A stretch of DNA of 64,000 bases from Methylohalomonas sp964522485 (GTDB taxonomy: Bacteria > Pseudomonadota > Gammaproteobacteria > Methylohalomonadales > Methylohalomonadaceae). Where the stretch lies: contig CAZFUS010000003.1 of assembly GCA_964522485.1 (NCBI GenBank), positions 4,062 to 68,061 of the forward strand. Direction: 5' to 3'. The notes beneath the pieces were generated by a model. That model was given only the letters and a program-made list of their open reading frames with translations. It was not told where the DNA came from and did no database searches. Positions within the stretch are counted from its first letter, which is position 1. Every line of letters begins with the position of its first letter. Shown here in pieces: positions 26,526 through 35,655 of this stretch. Both the position numbers and the translations under genes were made by a program.

Positions 26526-27167
26526 TCAACGCGTCTGAGTGTTTGTGGCGGTCGTTTCGGGAGTCGCCTGCTGGCGCTGTTGCACCAGCTTCATGAAATT
26601 GTGCGCAACCCGTGGCACATTTTCGAAATAATGGGTGAGATCGCTGTAATTCGCGCACAGTAACTCGCAACGCTCCAGTGTTCTGACAGATGCATTGCGA
26701 TGGCCATCCTGGAAATAGCCCATTTCGCCGATGGCGTCTCCGGCTGCCAGCAGCGCCAGGCGCGTCCAGTTGCCTTCGATGTCGGTACGGTAGACTTCGG
26801 CCGTTCCGACCGCGAGCACGAATAAAGTCGGATCATATTCGTCCTGAATAATGAATTGCTTATATGGCGCGACGGTCACTTCGCGAAAACGACTGCTCAG
26901 CGCGCTGAGCTCAGGCTGGCTGAGCGATTCGAAAATATAGCACTGACTCAGGCGATCGACCCGCTGCCGTCGCAGCGCGATCTCGAGTTCTGCCCGGGTG
27001 ATGACACCCTGTTCCTGGAGAATCTCGCCGATACGCTTCGGCGTGCCGTCGGGATGCCGGTCCCGGGTCTGCCTTTCGAGGGCCGAATGCAACGTGCCCG
27101 GTGAGCAGGCCATATATTCGGCCAGGCGCTGAAAATAATATTTTATATGTTTAGGGTCTTCCGCCAT
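26526..27167 (-). CDS. Cyclic-nucleotide-binding domain protein
   Basis: A 213-residue soluble protein. The N-terminal third (PKRIGEILQEQGVITRAELEIALRRQR, about residues 43-70) resembles the small N-domain found ahead of type II/IV secretion ATPases. The C-terminal part is a CRP/cNMP fold: IFESLSQPELSALSSRFREVTVAPYKQFIIQDE, then LFVLAVGTAEVYR, then the phosphate-binding cassette DAIGEMGYFQDGHRNASVRTLE. There is no helix-turn-helix, so it is not a classical transcription factor. The ATG at 27167 has a GGGGAA ribosome site. The ligand (cAMP, c-di-GMP or other) cannot be told. Confidence 0.82.
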   Translation of the reverse strand: MAEDPKHIKYYFQRLAEYMACSPGTLHSALERQTRDRHPDGTPKRIGEILQEQGVITRAELEIALRRQRVDRLSQCYIFESLSQPELSALSSRFREVTVAPYKQFIIQDEYDPTLFVLAVGTAEVYRTDIEGNWTRLALLAAGDAIGEMGYFQDGHRNASVRTLERCELLCANYSDLTHYFENVPRVAHNFMKLVQQRQQATPETTATNTQTR

Positions 27168-27262
27168 GATGTTCCCCTGATCTATGGAATTATCATATAA
27201 CACCGTTGGCGAGAGATGAACTTGTCATTTAACAGGTTGCTGAATGCAATCAGCAGAAAAGC

Positions 27263-28015
27263 ATGATCCGCTGGTTTAAACGCAGGCGCGAGATCCCGGA
27301 CGCGGAATGGAATCGATTGATTGAATCGCGCGCATTTCTGCACGGTCTGGATGGCAGTCAACTGTCACGCCTGCGCGACCTTTGCAGCCTGTTTCTACAT
27401 GCCAAGGCACTGGAGCCGGTCAGCGGGCTGGAACTGTCGGCGCATGACGAAGGGTTGATTGCGGTACAGGCGTGTGTGCCGATACTGGAGCTCGGTCTGG
27501 ACTGGTACCGCGGCTGGAGCGCCATCATTATCTATCCGGACAGCTTTATCGGCGTGCATCCGGAATCCGATGAGGCCGGTGTGGTTCACGAGCATGCCAT
27601 GCCGCAGAGCGGCGAATCCTGGCAACGTGGCCCCGTGATCCTGGCCTTGCCGGATGTCCGCAGTGGCGGGCAGTGCCGCGGCGCTAACGTCGTGATACAC
27701 GAAATGTCGCACAAACTCGATATGCTCAATGGTGACGCCAATGGTTATCCGCCGCTGCACGCAGATATGCGTACGGAGGACTGGAGCCGGATATTCGAAG
27801 CGGCCTACATTGAGTTTCGGCAGTACGTCGACAGCGGCGCGGTAATGGATATCGACACTTACGCTGCGGAATCGCCCGCAGAATTTTTCGCTGTTTTCAG
27901 TGAATGCTTTTTCGAACGGCCGGCGGTGTTGCAGCACGGTTTTCCCGATGTATACCGGCAGCTTGTGCAGTTTTACCGTCAGGATCCCGCGCAGAGACTG
28001 TCGAATGACCACTAG
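27263..28015 (+). CDS. mtfA: MtfA-like zinc metallopeptidase
   Basis: A 250-residue soluble zincin of the MtfA/DUF980 family. Family words: FLHGLDGSQLSRLRDLCSLFLHAKALEPVSGLELSAH near the N-terminus; VVIHEMSHKLDMLNGDANGYPPL gives the HExxH zinc site (about residues 150-155), and AESPAEFFAVFSECFFE the third-ligand Glu region near residue 210. In E. coli MtfA binds the repressor Mlc and de-represses glucose uptake; here no Mlc gene is visible, so the partner is unknown. Its 3' end overlaps the antisense end of the DUF1232 gene by 119 bp. Confidence 0.92.
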   Translation: MIRWFKRRREIPDAEWNRLIESRAFLHGLDGSQLSRLRDLCSLFLHAKALEPVSGLELSAHDEGLIAVQACVPILELGLDWYRGWSAIIIYPDSFIGVHPESDEAGVVHEHAMPQSGESWQRGPVILALPDVRSGGQCRGANVVIHEMSHKLDMLNGDANGYPPLHADMRTEDWSRIFEAAYIEFRQYVDSGAVMDIDTYAAESPAEFFAVFSECFFERPAVLQHGFPDVYRQLVQFYRQDPAQRLSNDH

Positions 28016-28313
28016 CGGCGGCCTGCGGTCGCGATTCATGCTGGAACCGGTGCGCCGCCCGGCATTCAGTCACGAGACCCTCAGGCACGAATCGCAATGC
28101 CAGAAATATCAGCAGCGGTACAATTACCAGATCATCAAGTTGGCCGAGCAGCGGTATCCAGTCCGGTATCAGGTCCAGCGGTGACAGCAGGTAGGCGAGT
28201 GCCAACCCCAGCAGCCAGCGTGTCAGCCGCGGTGTACGCGGATGTTTCAGTACGCGGCGATAGACATGGATCTCGGTTTTGACAGTGGCGACGAGCTGTT
28301 GCCAGCGATGCAT
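27897..28313 (-). CDS. DUF1232 (YkvA-like) small membrane protein with odd C-terminus
   Basis: The 138-residue product has the DUF1232 core at residues 30-75: LTRWLLGLALAYLLSPLDLIPDWIPLLGQLDDLVIVPLLIFLALRFVP, with the diagnostic LSPxDLIPD...GxLDDL words. Two hydrophobic segments probably span or skim the membrane. After about residue 80 the protein turns basic and low in hydrophobic content (HRFQHESRPQAAASGHSTVS) and reads antisense into the end of mtfA; family members normally end near ECR. A lost stop codon is the simplest explanation. Function of DUF1232 is unknown. Confidence 0.8.
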   Translation of the reverse strand: MHRWQQLVATVKTEIHVYRRVLKHPRTPRLTRWLLGLALAYLLSPLDLIPDWIPLLGQLDDLVIVPLLIFLALRFVPEGLVTECRAAHRFQHESRPQAAASGHSTVSARDPDGKTAQAAGIHRENRAATPPAVRKSIH

Positions 28314-28407
28314 GAGTGGTCAGTGAAAAGTGAAGAGTGATAAGACGTATTGAAAGGTTCCCTCCAGGTGCCAATTTTTTATTTTACCCTTCACTTTTCA
28401 CCACTCA
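28314..28407. repeat. Inverted-repeat element between the DUF1232 gene and ybdD
   Basis: Arms GTGGTcaGTGAAAAGTGAAG (28316-28335) and the inverse CTTCACTTTTCACCAC (28389-28404) flank about 50 bp. The centre contains GAAAGGTTCCC and CCAATTT, words shared with the element at 53344. No coding sequence is seen. Confidence 0.65.
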
Positions 28408-28413
28408 CGTATT

Positions 28414-28605
28414 TCAACAACACCGATTCGGGCGGTTCCACTTGCGCTGTTCTTCGGCAATGAAAAAGTCGCGCCGGCTCAACGGTGGCCCTTCACCCGG
28501 ATCGTGCTCCCGGTACCAGTGATCGAGATAGCGCTGGTAGGCATCCTCACCGGTCAGTCTCTGAATAAACTGACGGATTGTCAGCAATCGCTTCTTCATG
28601 ATCAT
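28414..28605 (-). CDS. YbdD/YjiX family small protein (CstA partner)
   Basis: The 63-residue product is a DUF466 (YbdD/YjiX) protein: a basic N-terminus, GEDAYQRYLDHWYREHDPGE, LSRRDFFIAEEQRKW and the C-terminal NRCC. These small proteins are almost always encoded directly after CstA or YjiY and are thought to be needed for pyruvate or peptide uptake by that transporter. Here the ATG overlaps the cstA TGA by one base (TGATG). An internal ATG six bases later and an upstream GTG at 28608 are alternative starts. Confidence 0.92.
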   Translation of the reverse strand: MIMKKRLLTIRQFIQRLTGEDAYQRYLDHWYREHDPGEGPPLSRRDFFIAEEQRKWNRPNRCC

Positions 28606-30671
28606 CACTGCTCTGTGGCCAGTTCGGTGCGTACGTAGGGTGCTTCCGATGTCGGCCGCCGACGGCGGCCGGTAATTTCACCATAACAGACCCGGACGGT
28701 TTCGATCACCAGCACCCAGGTCGTGATCAGGAAGAATACGGTCATAAAGGCGTTCAGGCGGTCATTGAATATGAGCTGCGGCGCCTGAGCAGCCATCTCC
28801 GGAGACAACAGGCCGGTATCCAGCTTGTCCTGCAGGCTCTGTGCGTGAGCCAGGAAGCCGACACGGGTTTCGGTACTGAAGAGTTTCTCCCATGCCGCAG
28901 TAGTGGTGACGGTGATCAGCCAGACCAGTGGCAGGCCTGTGACCCAGACGTAACGCAACTTGCCGGATTTGATCAGGATGGTAGTACAGACACACAGCGC
29001 TATTGCCGCCAGCATCTGGTTGGAAATGCCGAACAGCGGCCACAAACTGTTGATGCCGCCGAGCGGATCAATCGTACCCATGTACAGGAAATAGCCCCAG
29101 GCGCCGACTACCAGCGCCGATGACATCAGTACGCCGGGATACCAGCTTGTTTCGCCGAACTTCGGCCAGACGTTGCCGATCAGGTCCTGCAGCATAAAGC
29201 GGGCAACGCGGGTGCCGGCATCCAGCGTTGTGAGGATGAACAGCGCCTCGAACATGATGGCGAAGTGATACCAAAGCGCCGGCAGGGCAGTACCGAAGGC
29301 TCCGGCGAAAATGCTCGCCATACCGACGGCCAGAGATGGCGCGCCGCCGGTGCGGGCGAACAGGGTTTCCTCACCCATGCTGGCGGCCAGACTGTTCATC
29401 TGTTCCATGGTCACGGGAAAGCCCATGGCGGTGATCGCATTGACGGCATCGGCACCGGTCCCGACGATACCGGGCGGACTGTTGATCGCAAAGTACACGC
29501 CGGGTTCCAGCACACAAGCAGCGACCATTGCCATGATGCCGACAAACGATTCCATCATCATTCCGCCATAACCGATGAAACGCGCCTCGCGTTCATTGCT
29601 GATCATTTTCGGCGTCGTGCCGGAAGCGATCAGTGAATGGAAACCCGAAATCGCACCGCAGGCGATGGTAATGAATACAAACGGAAACAGCTTGCCGGCA
29701 AAGATCGGGCCGGTACCATCGATGAACTGTGTCAGTGCCGGCATCTTCACCTCGGGCTGGACGATGAGAATGGCGATTGCCAGGGCGATAATGGTACCGA
29801 TCTTCATGAACGTGGAGAGATAGTCACGCGGCGCCAGCAGCAGCCACACTGGCAGTACCGCCGCGGCGAAGCCATAGCCGATGATCATCAGTGCCAGTGT
29901 CGGACCGTCATAGTTGAACCAGTGACCGATACCCCAGTCTTCGACCCAGCCGCCGCCAACCACCGCCAGCATCAGCAGGACGACACCGATCAGCGTGGCT
30001 TCGAGCACCCGTCCGGGACGGATGTTGCGCATGTACAGGCCGATGAGAATAGCGATTGGTATGGTGGCGCCCACCGTAGCCGTTCCCCAGGGGCTGTGCT
30101 TCATGGCATTGACCACCACCAGGCCGAGCACGGCGATCAGAATGACCATGATCGCCATGACACCGATCAGCGCGACCCCGCCTCCCAGGGGGCCGAGTTC
30201 GTCACGTGCCATCTGGCCGAGTGAGCGGCCGTTACGGCGTATGGAGAAAAACAGCGTGACGAAATCCTGCACGCAACCGCCGAGCACGGCGCCGACCAGA
30301 ATCCAGATCGTACCGGGCAGGTAACCGAACTGTGCGGCCAGCGTCGGGCCGATGAGCGGTCCGGGGCCGGATATGGCGGCGAAGTGGTGACCGAAAACGA
30401 TCCACTTGTTGGTCGGCAGATAGTCACGCCCGTTGTCGAAGCGTTCCGCCGGTGTCGCGCGCGTCGCATCCAGTGCCAGCACTCTGGCAGCAATAAATGC
30501 GCTGTAGAAACGGTAGGCGATAGCGTAGACGCAGACAGCTGCGACAATGAACCAGACGCTGTTGATGGATTCACCGCGGCTGAGCGCGATGCCGCCCACA
30601 GCCGCAGCGCCGAGAACGGCCACCAGTAACCAGCCAAAGAGTTTTAACCAGCCAATGCTTAAACGCGGCAT
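28605..30671 (-). CDS. cstA: CstA family pyruvate/peptide transporter
   Basis: A 688-residue inner-membrane protein with many helices. Signature of the CstA family: DYLPTNKWIVFGHHFAAISGPGPLIGPTLAAQFGYLPGTIWILVGAVLGGCVQD near residues 85-140, then FLVTLFFSIRRNGRSLGQMARDELG, GAISGFHSLIASGTTPKMI (about 360), and LDAGTRVARFMLQDLIG near 520. CstA imports pyruvate (or peptides) during carbon starvation, usually under cAMP-CRP or a two-component sensor. The ATG at 30671 is preferred to the upstream GTG or ATG in the 16 extra residues. It is followed by the small ybdD-like partner with a one-base overlap. Confidence 0.95.
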   Translation of the reverse strand: MPRLSIGWLKLFGWLLVAVLGAAAVGGIALSRGESINSVWFIVAAVCVYAIAYRFYSAFIAARVLALDATRATPAERFDNGRDYLPTNKWIVFGHHFAAISGPGPLIGPTLAAQFGYLPGTIWILVGAVLGGCVQDFVTLFFSIRRNGRSLGQMARDELGPLGGGVALIGVMAIMVILIAVLGLVVVNAMKHSPWGTATVGATIPIAILIGLYMRNIRPGRVLEATLIGVVLLMLAVVGGGWVEDWGIGHWFNYDGPTLALMIIGYGFAAAVLPVWLLLAPRDYLSTFMKIGTIIALAIAILIVQPEVKMPALTQFIDGTGPIFAGKLFPFVFITIACGAISGFHSLIASGTTPKMISNEREARFIGYGGMMMESFVGIMAMVAACVLEPGVYFAINSPPGIVGTGADAVNAITAMGFPVTMEQMNSLAASMGEETLFARTGGAPSLAVGMASIFAGAFGTALPALWYHFAIMFEALFILTTLDAGTRVARFMLQDLIGNVWPKFGETSWYPGVLMSSALVVGAWGYFLYMGTIDPLGGINSLWPLFGISNQMLAAIALCVCTTILIKSGKLRYVWVTGLPLVWLITVTTTAAWEKLFSTETRVGFLAHAQSLQDKLDTGLLSPEMAAQAPQLIFNDRLNAFMTVFFLITTWVLVIETVRVCYGEITGRRRRPTSEAPYVRTELATEQ

Positions 30672-30876
30672 GATTGTGTAATCGTTATTAACAGTCGCCA
30701 CAGTCGCAGCGACCGGCATGCGTGTCAGCCAAATCTTACAAAAGTCGGCCGCAGTTTAATGATTAGCGGGCCGTTTGGGTACCCGCAGACTTTTGCCCGG
30801 CCACGACCGAGTCCGTATGATGCCACAGTCCGCCGCACAACACTCTCACGGGGCATCTGGCTAGAAGGAGGACAGC

Positions 30877-31330
30877 GTGAACGCGGTGCTACTGGGCGTT
30901 ATCATTTATGTGGTTGTGCAGTTGGCTGTCGGCCTGCTGGTCTCGCGGCATATCACCAGCGAAACGGACTATCTGCTGGCCGGCCGGCGGCTGGGGCTGG
31001 GTCTGGGACTGGCCACCTTTACCGTATTCGCGACCTGGTTCGGCGCCGAGACCGTCGTGGGCTCGGCAGGTAATATCTACAGTACCGGCCTGACCGGTGA
31101 TACCGCCGAGCCGTTCGCCTATGCGCTTTGTCTTGTTCTTCTCGGGTTGTATTTCGCCGCCCGCCTGTGGCGCAATCAGTACGTGTGCGATCATCTGGTT
31201 TATCGGTGAGTACATCGCCGACTGGACGACGCCTTATATGATTTCACTGGTCAGCGCATTGCTGGCCTATATGCTGATGGCCTGGCTTGAGCGAGGTCGC
31301 ATCGGAACAAGCCAGAGATTGCCGATCTGA
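30877..31330 (+). pseudogene. Sodium:solute symporter (SSS) remnant with internal deletion
   Basis: The first 105 codons encode a good SSS-family N-terminus: YVVVQLAVGLLVSRHITSETDYLLAGRRLG, then FTVFATWFGAETVVGSAGNIYS, then EPFAYALCLVLLGLYFAARLW. An AGGAGG ribosome site precedes the GTG at 30877. The frame then stops at 31209, while the +1 frame continues as a membrane tail (TTPYMISLVSALLAYMLMAWLERGR) resembling the C-terminal end of the same family. About 300 residues of the usual 450-500 are missing. The simplest reading is an internal deletion with frameshift. Confidence 0.8.
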
Positions 31331-31364
31331 GTAATCGTCCAACCATCATGTCGGTACACGAATC

Positions 31365-32840
31365 TTGACTGCGTCTGCACAGGCAAGCCGGCGACAAGCG
31401 ATCGGTCGCTGGGCCGGACTTGTTGCGTTTCTGCTGGTCCTGATGGTTCCTGCGCCGGCCGGCATGTCCACTGCCGGACAGGCTGTCGCCGCGGTGACGG
31501 TATTGATGGCGATCTGGTGGATTACCGAGGCACTGCCGATTGCTGCAACGGCGCTGCTGCCAATGGTGCTGTTTCCGCTCCTGGATGTGACTTCGCCGGC
31601 ATCGGTGACTGCCGCCTACGGCCATCACCTGGTGTTTCTGTTTCTGGGCGGTTTCATGATCGCCGTGACGCTGGAACGCTGGAATCTGCACCGGCGACTG
31701 GCGTTGCACACCATACACTGCGTGGGGACCGGACCACGGCGGATACTGCTTGGTTTCATGCTGGCGACTGCGTTTCTGTCCATGTGGATCAGCAATACCG
31801 CGACGGTGATGATGATGGTGCCCATCGCCAGCGCGGTGGCGATGCAGATCAGCGGTAGCGCTGCCGATCACGAAGACGTTACAAACAGCCACCAGTTCGG
31901 TACGGCCCTGATGCTGGGTATTGCCTACGCTGCATCGATCGGCGGTATTGCCACGCTGATCGGGACACCGCCGAATGCCATCCTTGCCGGCATGGTCGAG
32001 CAGCTGTACGGCACCCGCATCAGTTTCACTGACTGGATGGCTTTCGGCTTGCCGCTGGCCATGGTGTTTCTGGCCCTGGCCTGGCTGTATCTGGCTTATT
32101 GCTTCCGCCGCGTCAAGGCAGGGGAGGGCCTCGGGCAAATCGGGGTTATTGAAACGGAGCTGCGCCAGATGGGATCGATGGGCCACGCCGAACGCCGCGT
32201 CATGATTGTGTTTGCCGGTGTGGCAACCATCTGGATCCTGCGCGGCCTGATCGAGACGGATATCGGCGCCCGCGTAGAGGATTCAACCGTGGCGGTGGCA
32301 GGGGCACTGGCACTGTTTCTGTTGCCGGCCGGCGATGGCCGCCGGCTGCTCGACTGGGACACGGCCAAACGTATTCCCTGGGGCGTACTGCTGCTGTTCG
32401 GCGGTGGTTTTGCGCTGGCGGGCGGCTTTGAGCAGAGTGGATTATCCACCTGGTTCGGTCAGCAGCTCCAGGTTTTTGATAAAACGAACCCGATACTGGT
32501 TATCGCGATCGTTGCCACGCTGGTCAAGTTCCTGACCGAGGTGACATCGAATACCGCGACGGCGACGCTATTGATACCCATCATGGCCGGCTTTGCCGAA
32601 GCAGCTGGTCTGCATCCCTTCATGTTGATGGTGACGACCGCCGTTTCCGCTTCACTGGCCTTCATGCTGCCGGTGGCTACTCCGCCGAATGCCATCGTGT
32701 TCGGCACACCCTACGTCACCATACCGACGATGGCCCGGGCAGGCCTGTGGCTGAATCTGGTTGGAATACCACTGACAACCGTGATGATTGTCGTCTGGTT
32801 GCCGTGGGTCTGGAACATTCCGCTGGTCATCGCACCGTGA
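31365..32840 (+). CDS. DASS/SLC13 family anion (dicarboxylate) transporter
   Basis: A 491-residue membrane protein of the divalent anion:sodium symporter family. Two copies of the substrate-site motif are visible: SNTATVMMMVPIA (about residues 144-156) with IGGIATLIGTPPNAI downstream, and the second-half counterpart TSNTATATLLIPIM (about 390) with ATPPNAIVFGTPYV. It should import Krebs-cycle dicarboxylates or sulfate with sodium. The likely start is a TTG at 31365, since no ATG fits; a weak ribosome site makes this uncertain. It lies right behind the broken SSS gene, so one intact and one decayed organic-acid transporter sit together. Confidence 0.92.
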   Translation: MTASAQASRRQAIGRWAGLVAFLLVLMVPAPAGMSTAGQAVAAVTVLMAIWWITEALPIAATALLPMVLFPLLDVTSPASVTAAYGHHLVFLFLGGFMIAVTLERWNLHRRLALHTIHCVGTGPRRILLGFMLATAFLSMWISNTATVMMMVPIASAVAMQISGSAADHEDVTNSHQFGTALMLGIAYAASIGGIATLIGTPPNAILAGMVEQLYGTRISFTDWMAFGLPLAMVFLALAWLYLAYCFRRVKAGEGLGQIGVIETELRQMGSMGHAERRVMIVFAGVATIWILRGLIETDIGARVEDSTVAVAGALALFLLPAGDGRRLLDWDTAKRIPWGVLLLFGGGFALAGGFEQSGLSTWFGQQLQVFDKTNPILVIAIVATLVKFLTEVTSNTATATLLIPIMAGFAEAAGLHPFMLMVTTAVSASLAFMLPVATPPNAIVFGTPYVTIPTMARAGLWLNLVGIPLTTVMIVVWLPWVWNIPLVIAP

Positions 32841-32850
32841 TGTTAATGTT

Positions 32851-33408
32851 TCACTCCAGTTCAAGCAGAAGCTGGCCATGGTGTTTATAACACAGGTTGG
32901 TTCCCTCCCAGGCCGCCGCCGGATGCACCTGATGCGGCTGTGGTGCAGCGGTTGCGAGGATATGCCGGACTTCATATCCGGATAATTGCAGATAATCGGA
33001 CAGCAGCGATCGATGACAACGGACCGGATCATTTTCGGCGCACATCAGCGCGGCCGGCTCGGCAGCAATTTGCAGCAGCCCGGTAATGCCATCGCGGAAA
33101 GTCTCGCTGCGCATGTGTATCGCAAAACGCCGTAATGCACCTGCCGGCAAAGCGGCGTAATCAGCGTCACTATCAGCCGCCGTTGCAGCGCGCCGGCCAC
33201 CGAACACTTCACCCAGCCAGTGATAGCCGATGCCGCACTCTGTCAGCGATCGTTCGAGCCCGGGGCGATTGAAATGCGGCAGCCGACGGGAGCCGGGGTG
33301 ACGGCGAATATCGACGAGCTGGCGAATGGCGTGTGCCTGGAGCAGCGCCATGAACGCCGTCAGGGGATAGTTGCTATGGCCGATGGTGTAAATGACCCGG
33401 GCAGGCAT
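32851..33408 (-). CDS. DUF488 family protein
   Basis: The 185-residue protein has the DUF488 signature: VIYTIGHSNYPLTAFMALLQAHAIRQLVDIRRHPGSRRLPHFNRPGLE at the N-terminus, then CGIGYHWLGEVFGG, and CAENDPVRCHRSLLSDYLQLSGYEVRHI near residue 130 with two conserved cysteines. Members are widespread but uncharacterised; a Cys-containing active site is suspected. It starts at an ATG and converges with the DASS transporter. The C-terminal stretch (ATAAPQPHQVHPAAAW) differs from typical members and may be a less conserved tail. Confidence 0.9.
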   Translation of the reverse strand: MPARVIYTIGHSNYPLTAFMALLQAHAIRQLVDIRRHPGSRRLPHFNRPGLERSLTECGIGYHWLGEVFGGRRAATAADSDADYAALPAGALRRFAIHMRSETFRDGITGLLQIAAEPAALMCAENDPVRCHRSLLSDYLQLSGYEVRHILATAAPQPHQVHPAAAWEGTNLCYKHHGQLLLELE

Positions 33409-33442
33409 GTTTCAAGCTCAGGCACAGAGATGGGGGCAGCTT

Positions 33443-35425
33443 TCAGGTAATTTCGTAGGACTCAACCAGTGTGCCGCCAATCTGGTCAACCGGCGCCCCG
33501 ATGAAGAAGCCCATGGCGAAATCGGCGCCGCAACTGATGGCCTCGGTCAGCATGGCGGAATTCTCGATAAATGTGGATACCAGTAGCGCGTTGTGCTGCT
33601 TTATTTTCGTGACCAGAGTTGAGGAGCTATCCGAATCCGACTGCTTTTCCGGCAACTCGTCCAACAGTGACTGGCGAACCTCGTATACATCGAAGAGCCT
33701 GTTGTTCACACACTGTTCCAGCTGCTCAAGACTCTCGAAGGAAGTAATGGCAAAACGAAAGCCGTAAGTCTGGCGCAGATATTTGAACAGTGCATCTACC
33801 TGCTTCTGCCTGGAAAGATAGGTGGTCGCTGCTACTTCAAGGACGATCGACTCGCAGGGTTCCTTGCTGCCCGCCTTTTTCATCAGCTTATTCTGCAGCC
33901 AGGTAAAAAGATTGGCATCGGCGAAGGATTCACCACTGATTTTTACAAAGAGTGTGTATGAATGATCCTGGTGTTTCATGACATGAAGCATCCGCCCGAC
34001 ACTTTCCCGCAACATCCAGCGGTCCAGCAATTGCTGATTGCGGACAGTCATCAGGCTCTTGATCACCTGGTCGGCCTCGATGATGGAGCCATCGGTGTTC
34101 ACCATACGCACGAAAACGCTGAACATTTCTGCATCAATCGCGGCGGCGGTATCCGATAATGGCATGATCGGTTGAAAGTACTGCAGCACCCGGTTGTCAT
34201 TGAAAGCCTGCAGGATATCGAATTCATCTGCTTTCGGTGCTCCCATGTCGCCCTCAGCCAGTTCTACTGAACGGATTTCGCTGGCGGCTTTACTGGTCTG
34301 TTTCTCGATCGGCAGTTCGAGCGTCAGTTCCAGAATATTATTTTCGGTTTCAGGTTCCAGCGGTGGTGGGGATTTCTGTGCCGGTTGTTCTGATTTGGCT
34401 CCGAGTTGGGGCGCCTTTTCGGGCGCCGGTTTCTTATTCATTACCGGTGACTGTCGTACGGGCGGTTGCTTCTGGCAGGGGTCGGCCCTGGCCGCCGGTG
34501 GCACCGTTTCCGGGCTGTGGATCTCGAAGCCATCTCCGCCCCGGTCACGCACCGTCTGACAGGCAAGCCGGGCATTGCGGATGATATCGTTGGCGGTAAG
34601 GGGGCCGTCCTTCAGACGTACCACACCGATACTTACGGTGATCGGGATCGCTTCGCCTTCATGGTCGTAGGGATGACCGGCTAACACGTCCTTCAGCCGG
34701 GCAATCTCTGCTTCCAGTGACTGCGACGCGCCCGGTTCGAACAGCAGGCCGACCGTGGCATCACTCATGCGCGTGATGCTGGCCTTGTAGGCGGGATCGT
34801 TGAATGCATCAAACGTCAGGCTGGCTATATGCCGCAGTATGTCATCCTGTACGATAAGACCGCGTTCATCCCCCAGCGCGGTATAACCATCGAGTTCCAG
34901 CAGAAAAAACACCGAATCCGGCTGTTGCGATTGTGTTGCCTGCTCCAGATTCGTGTAGAATAGAGCTTTATTGAAAGACTGGATACCGTGAGTATTCAGC
35001 GACTGCCGTTCACGCGCTTGCCGGTGATTTTCGACTGCATCGATGATCGACTGCTTGAGGCGCGGTGCGGTGATGTCCTGTTTGCGCATGTAATCCTGGA
35101 CGCCGGTTTTCATCGCCCGCACGGCGATCTCCTCGCTGCCTTTGCCGGTCAACATGATCACGGGCGGAAAATTATCCTGTTTCTTCCATACGTTCAGTAG
35201 CTCAAGCCCGTTTTGTTCCTCACTGAGCAGATAATCCAGGATGATCAAGTCACAGCCTGTCCAGTCGAATGTCGATGGCGGCGGACCATTCATGGCGGGG
35301 TCGTATTCCTCGACTTTGACACCGGAGAGGGTCTGATTGATGTGGCGGGCGATGAGCTGACGGGAAGATTCGTCATCGTCGATAATCAGGATGGTCTTGA
35401 GCGTGCTCGTCACGGTACTTCCCAT
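33443..35425 (-). CDS. Response regulator with degenerate GGDEF and EAL domains
   Basis: The 660-residue protein has a receiver (acceptor D64 in LIILDYLLSEEQNG, Lys in YMRKQD), then a GGDEF fold (residues ~155-320) in which the signature GGDEF is replaced by SDATV (ITRMSDATVGLLFE), then a 90-residue proline/charged linker, then an EAL fold (~430-650; LQYFQPIMPLSD) whose catalytic EAL reads EMF and whose DDFG is TSFES. Both enzymatic sites thus look dead, as in FimX-like c-di-GMP sensors. Likely role: phosphorylation- or c-di-GMP-responsive signal integrator. The start at 35425 (ATG) is preferred over an upstream extension. No partner kinase is adjacent. Confidence 0.82.
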   Translation of the reverse strand: MGSTVTSTLKTILIIDDDESSRQLIARHINQTLSGVKVEEYDPAMNGPPPSTFDWTGCDLIILDYLLSEEQNGLELLNVWKKQDNFPPVIMLTGKGSEEIAVRAMKTGVQDYMRKQDITAPRLKQSIIDAVENHRQARERQSLNTHGIQSFNKALFYTNLEQATQSQQPDSVFFLLELDGYTALGDERGLIVQDDILRHIASLTFDAFNDPAYKASITRMSDATVGLLFEPGASQSLEAEIARLKDVLAGHPYDHEGEAIPITVSIGVVRLKDGPLTANDIIRNARLACQTVRDRGGDGFEIHSPETVPPAARADPCQKQPPVRQSPVMNKKPAPEKAPQLGAKSEQPAQKSPPPLEPETENNILELTLELPIEKQTSKAASEIRSVELAEGDMGAPKADEFDILQAFNDNRVLQYFQPIMPLSDTAAAIDAEMFSVFVRMVNTDGSIIEADQVIKSLMTVRNQQLLDRWMLRESVGRMLHVMKHQDHSYTLFVKISGESFADANLFTWLQNKLMKKAGSKEPCESIVLEVAATTYLSRQKQVDALFKYLRQTYGFRFAITSFESLEQLEQCVNNRLFDVYEVRQSLLDELPEKQSDSDSSSTLVTKIKQHNALLVSTFIENSAMLTEAISCGADFAMGFFIGAPVDQIGGTLVESYEIT

Positions 35426-35655
35426 CAATACTACTCCGCCTGTTCTATCCTGCAGTCCGTGTTCATGCCTGGATGCACCGGGGGTCGGCCACGCGGCAAC
35501 AGGCATTATTGATCATGTGATCCCGTACATCATGCTTTAGTGCGTGCCATAGCTCAACAAGCTGCGTCAATCACAGCTGTTAGGCGACGCGCCCATGCGC
35601 GGGCAATCATGCAGGGCGGGCGCGGGTGGGCGTTGCGACAGCGAGGTCGAGAAAG

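Noticed and set aside
30670..30719. Extra 16 residues at the N-terminus of CstA
   Set aside because: They have no membrane or family character; ATG at 30671 gives the normal start of the family.
35507..35655. Open plus-strand frame near 35595 between the REC protein and btaB
   Set aside because: It mostly runs antisense to btaB and has biased Arg/Cys composition typical of a shadow frame.
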